7,671 nucleotides of DNA, from the NCBI GenBank assembly GCA_015487535.1, contig WFPN01000105.1:1-7671 (forward strand), written 5' to 3'. Below the pieces are notes generated by a model. It saw only the letters and a program-made list of their open reading frames with translations. It had not been told where the DNA came from and made no database searches. Both the position numbers and the translations under genes were made by a program. The DNA is from Aquificaceae bacterium (GTDB taxonomy: Bacteria > Aquificota > Aquificia > Aquificales > Aquificaceae). Positions 5,001 through 7,671 of the stretch are shown here, piece after piece (the first letter of the stretch is position 1; the number at the start of each line of letters is the position of its first letter).

Positions 5001-6779
5001 ATGTGTGGGATCATAGGTTACACAGGTAAGGAGGAAGCTCTGCCCCTGCTCCTTGGAGGTCTTGAGAGACTTGAGTACAGGGGGTACGACTCCGCCGGGA
5101 TAGCCCTGATAGAGGACGGGAAGATGATAGTCGAGAAGAGGGTGGGGAAGATAAGGGAGCTCGTGAGGAGCCTCTGGGGAAAGCCTTACAAGGGGAAGAC
5201 GGGCATAGGTCACACACGCTGGGCCACCCACGGTGAACCCTCGACAGAGAACGCCCATCCCCACACGGACGAGAAGGAGGAGTTCGCCGTTGTTCACAAC
5301 GGCATAGTGGAGAACTATCTGGAGCTGAAGCGTGAGCTCGAGAGCGAAGGCGTCAAGTTCAGATCCGGCACCGATACCGAGGTTATAGCCCATCTTATAG
5401 CCAAGAACTACAATGGGGATCTACTCGAGGCGGTTCTGAAGGCGGTGGAGAGGCTCAGGGGAGCTTTCGCCTTTGCGGTCATAACCGTTCACGAGCCGGG
5501 CAGGATAGTTGGGGTAAAGCAGGGAAGCCCCCTGGTTGTGGGTATAGGCGAAGGGGAGAACTTCCTCGCTTCGGATATACCCGCCATACTACCTTACACT
5601 AGGAAGGTAATAGCGCTCGGTGACGGAGAGATAGCTGACATCACGCCAGAGGGTGTGAACATATACGACTTCAGCGGCACTCCCTTAACGAAGGAGATCA
5701 CGGTTGTCCCCTGGGACATAATCTCCGCCGAGAAGGCAGGCTTCAAACACTTCATGTTAAAGGAGATCTACGAGCAGCCCAAGGCTGTGGGCGATACTAT
5801 AAGGGGCCTTATCTCATCCGGTAGCGAGCTTCCCTTCAGTCTGAAGAGCTTCAGAAGGGTTCTGATAATAGCGTGCGGAACCTCTTACCACGCCGGCCTG
5901 ATAGGGAAGCTCTGGATAGAGAAGTACGCCCAGGTCCCCGTGGAGGTGGTTTTCGCCTCGGAGTTCAGGTACTCGGATTCCCCGGTATCTGAGCAGGATC
6001 TCGTTGTAGCCGTGTCCCAATCTGGGGAGACCATAGACACCAAGTTCGCCGTGAACTACGCTAGGGAGAGGGGTGCCTATACCCTCGCTATAGTAAACGT
6101 TGTTGGAAGCTCTATAGACAGGGAGTCCGATTACACCCTCCACACCCACGCCGGTCCTGAGATAGGTGTGGCGGCCACCAAGACCTTCCTGGCCCAGCTC
6201 GCAGCCTTATACTTTTTGGCCTCATCCGAGCATCCTCAGAAAGAGAGGCTTCTAGAGGAACTCCTGAAAGTACCTTCCATGATAGAGAAGACCCTGGAAG
6301 ATGCGGAGATCGTTGAGAAGATAGCGCAAAAGTACATGAAGATGAAGGATTTCCTGTACCTCGGGAGGTATCTTAGCTATCCCATCGCGCTCGAGGGGGC
6401 TCTCAAGCTGAAGGAGATCTCGTACATACACGCGGAGGGCTATCCCGCCGGTGAGATGAAACACGGCCCGATAGCTCTGATAGACGAGAGGATGCCTGTG
6501 GTCGTGGTTGCACCACAGGACAGGGTTTACGAGAAGACGATCTCGAACATCGAGGAGGTCAGGACACGTAAGGGAAAGGTCATATCCGTAGGTTTCAGAG
6601 GGGACGAGAAGCTGGAGAAGCTCTCGGAGGAGTTCATACCTGTTCCGGCCGTAGAGGAGGATCTTTCTCCCTTCGTAACCTCAGTACCTCTACAGCTTCT
6701 AGCCTACCATATAGCGAGCAAGCTCGGTCTGGACGTGGATCAGCCGAGGAACCTGGCCAAGACCGTTACCGTGGAGTGA
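5001..6779 (+). CDS. glmS: Glutamine--fructose-6-phosphate aminotransferase (isomerising)
   Basis: A complete 592-residue GlmS. It makes glucosamine-6-phosphate from fructose-6-phosphate and glutamine, the first step to UDP-GlcNAc for peptidoglycan and lipopolysaccharide. The N-terminal class-II glutaminase domain (2 to about 220) starts MCGIIGYTG, with Cys2 as nucleophile after Met removal, plus HTRWATHG (71-78), HNGIVEN (99-105) and GTDTE (123-127). Two SIS sugar-phosphate isomerase domains follow, with ACGTSYHAG (291-299), SQSGET (339-344), GPEIGVAATKTF (385-396) and EGALKLKEISYIHAEG (465-480). The C-terminal tail QPRNLAKTVTVE (581-592) has the Schiff-base lysine at 587. GGGAGGT (4982-4988) inside the upstream gene is the likely ribosome site, though 12 nt away. 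No glmS ribozyme can fit in the 4-nt gap. The end overlaps argF by 14 nt on the opposite strand. Confidence 0.98.
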   Translation: MCGIIGYTGKEEALPLLLGGLERLEYRGYDSAGIALIEDGKMIVEKRVGKIRELVRSLWGKPYKGKTGIGHTRWATHGEPSTENAHPHTDEKEEFAVVHNGIVENYLELKRELESEGVKFRSGTDTEVIAHLIAKNYNGDLLEAVLKAVERLRGAFAFAVITVHEPGRIVGVKQGSPLVVGIGEGENFLASDIPAILPYTRKVIALGDGEIADITPEGVNIYDFSGTPLTKEITVVPWDIISAEKAGFKHFMLKEIYEQPKAVGDTIRGLISSGSELPFSLKSFRRVLIIACGTSYHAGLIGKLWIEKYAQVPVEVVFASEFRYSDSPVSEQDLVVAVSQSGETIDTKFAVNYARERGAYTLAIVNVVGSSIDRESDYTLHTHAGPEIGVAATKTFLAQLAALYFLASSEHPQKERLLEELLKVPSMIEKTLEDAEIVEKIAQKYMKMKDFLYLGRYLSYPIALEGALKLKEISYIHAEGYPAGEMKHGPIALIDERMPVVVVAPQDRVYEKTISNIEEVRTRKGKVISVGFRGDEKLEKLSEEFIPVPAVEEDLSPFVTSVPLQLLAYHIASKLGLDVDQPRNLAKTVTVE

Positions 6780-7671
6780 AAAGGAAGTCCAGCAGCGTCT
6801 TCTGGGCGTGGAGTCTGTTCTCCGCCTGGGTGAATATGAAGTCCGCAAACCTCTCGAAGACGTCCTCCGTAATTTCCTGTCCCTTCTTGGCGGGGAGGCA
6901 GTGCATAACGAGAACGTCGTCCCTCGCGTGTGATAGAAGCTGCTCGTTCACCTGAAAGGGTTTCAGGGCTTCGAGTTTCTCCTCATTCTCGTTGTCCCCC
7001 ATGCTAACCCAGACGTCCGTATATACCACGTGGGCGTCTCTCACGGCCTCGATCGGGTTCGTTGTCAGATAGACGTTTCCCCCGGTGAAGTTGGAGAGAT
7101 CGAGACCCGCCTGTAGGTAGTAGCTATCCGGCCCGTAGTCCTCCGGAGTTGCCACGAAGAGGTTCAGGCCAAACAATCCCGCTCCCACGAGCCAGGTGTT
7201 GCACACGTTGTTCCCATCCCCAACGTAGGCTATCTTTATCTCCTTTACCTCATCCCCGAACCTCTCGTAGAGGGTGAAGACGTCGCTTAGGACCTGACAG
7301 GGATGTGACTTGTCGGTTAGGGCGTTTATCACCGGTATCGAGGCCCACTTGGCGAACTCCTCGAGCCATGTGTGGGAGTGATTCCTCACGATCGCCCCGC
7401 TCACGTATCTAGATAGGGTTCTCGCAGTATCCCTGACGTCCTCCCCCCTTGAGAGCTGGAGATGGCTCTCCTGGAGAAATATGGCGTTCCCTCCGAGCTC
7501 GCTTATCCCAACTTCGAAGGAGACCCTTGTCCTCGTTGAGGGTTTTGTGAATATCAGCGCTACGGTCTTTCCCTGCAGGACCTTATCTAACTCCTCCTCA
7601 CCTTCCTTTACCTTCTTTGTTCTCTTGACTACGTACCAGGCTTCCTCTGGGTCTAGGTTCCAGAGGTCGAT
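6766..7671 (-). CDS. argF: Ornithine carbamoyltransferase (5' end beyond window)
   Basis: The frame is open from the right window edge to TAA 6766-6768, giving 301 visible residues. Compared with the usual 305-310, only a few N-terminal residues are missing. The enzyme makes citrulline from ornithine and carbamoyl phosphate in arginine synthesis. The carbamoyl-phosphate loop STRTR is at visible residues 45-49, followed by SFEVGISELGG, HPCQ (123-126), the GDGNN segment (151-155), TDVWVSMG (218-225) with the ornithine SMG loop, and HCLPAKKG (257-264). DGNN plus SMG indicate ornithine rather than aspartate or acetylornithine specificity. An internal GTG at 7402-7404 is not the start, because it would remove the carbamoyl-phosphate domain. 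The 3' end overlaps glmS by 14 nt. Confidence 0.96.
   Translation of the reverse strand: MDLWNLDPEEAWYVVKRTKKVKEGEEELDKVLQGKTVALIFTKPSTRTRVSFEVGISELGGNAIFLQESHLQLSRGEDVRDTARTLSRYVSGAIVRNHSHTWLEEFAKWASIPVINALTDKSHPCQVLSDVFTLYERFGDEVKEIKIAYVGDGNNVCNTWLVGAGLFGLNLFVATPEDYGPDSYYLQAGLDLSNFTGGNVYLTTNPIEAVRDAHVVYTDVWVSMGDNENEEKLEALKPFQVNEQLLSHARDDVLVMHCLPAKKGQEITEDVFERFADFIFTQAENRLHAQKTLLDFLFTPR

Noticed and set aside
6785..6812. Weak hairpin (CCAG/CTGG) after the glmS stop as a terminator
   Set aside because: The stem is only 4-5 bp, there is no T run, and it lies in argF coding sequence.
7402..7404. GTG as the start of a short 212-aa argF
   Set aside because: The frame continues open to the window edge and includes the STRTR carbamoyl-phosphate motif upstream, so this GTG is an internal valine.
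1..7671. CRISPR arrays, insertion sequences, tRNA or rRNA genes
   Set aside because: No regularly spaced repeats, transposase motifs or cloverleaf-like stretches were seen, and nearly all bases are accounted for by protein genes.

Overview
The window looks like a very compact chromosome segment from a thermophilic bacterium. The evidence is heavy use of AGG/AGA for arginine and ATA for isoleucine, Glu/Lys-rich proteins, moderately high GC and almost no intergenic DNA. TsaB, GatA and GlmS with bacterial motifs argue against an archaeon. An Aquificota-like host is my guess from overall style, not something the sequence proves.

Layout from left to right: (1) the last 18 codons of an unidentified plus-strand gene, with a probable intrinsic terminator that lies inside the convergent rluD gene. 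(2) A minus-strand pair, a 58-residue small conserved-looking protein followed by an RluA/RluD-family pseudouridine synthase. (3) A divergent plus-strand operon: DUF190 (PII-like), crcB/fluc fluoride channel, a second DUF190, and a 53-codon single-membrane-span microprotein. (4) A convergent minus-strand pair, gatA followed by tsaB, in tRNA amidation and tRNA t6A modification. (5) A divergent plus-strand pair, a SagB-type nitroreductase-family protein followed by glmS. (6) A convergent minus-strand argF that runs off the right edge.

By my annotation only about 65 of 7671 bases are non-coding. All three convergent junctions overlap (21, 4 and 14 nt), and the two divergent gaps are only 24 and 33 nt. 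In those gaps the first genes have no Shine-Dalgarno sequence. A TAAAAT-like -10 box sits 6-7 nt before the start codon, which suggests leaderless transcripts. In the left gap the two -10 boxes overlap in the palindrome ATTTTAAAAT.

The most distinctive unit is the fluoride operon. One Fluc channel gene is sandwiched, with start/stop overlaps, between two diverged PII-like DUF190 paralogues and followed by an unannotated membrane microprotein. DUF190 genes beside crcB are known, but their function is unresolved. A PII-like gate or sensor for the channel is a reasonable hypothesis here. The remaining genes are ordinary housekeeping functions: rRNA modification, Asn/Gln-tRNA amidation, t6A, amino-sugar synthesis and arginine synthesis.
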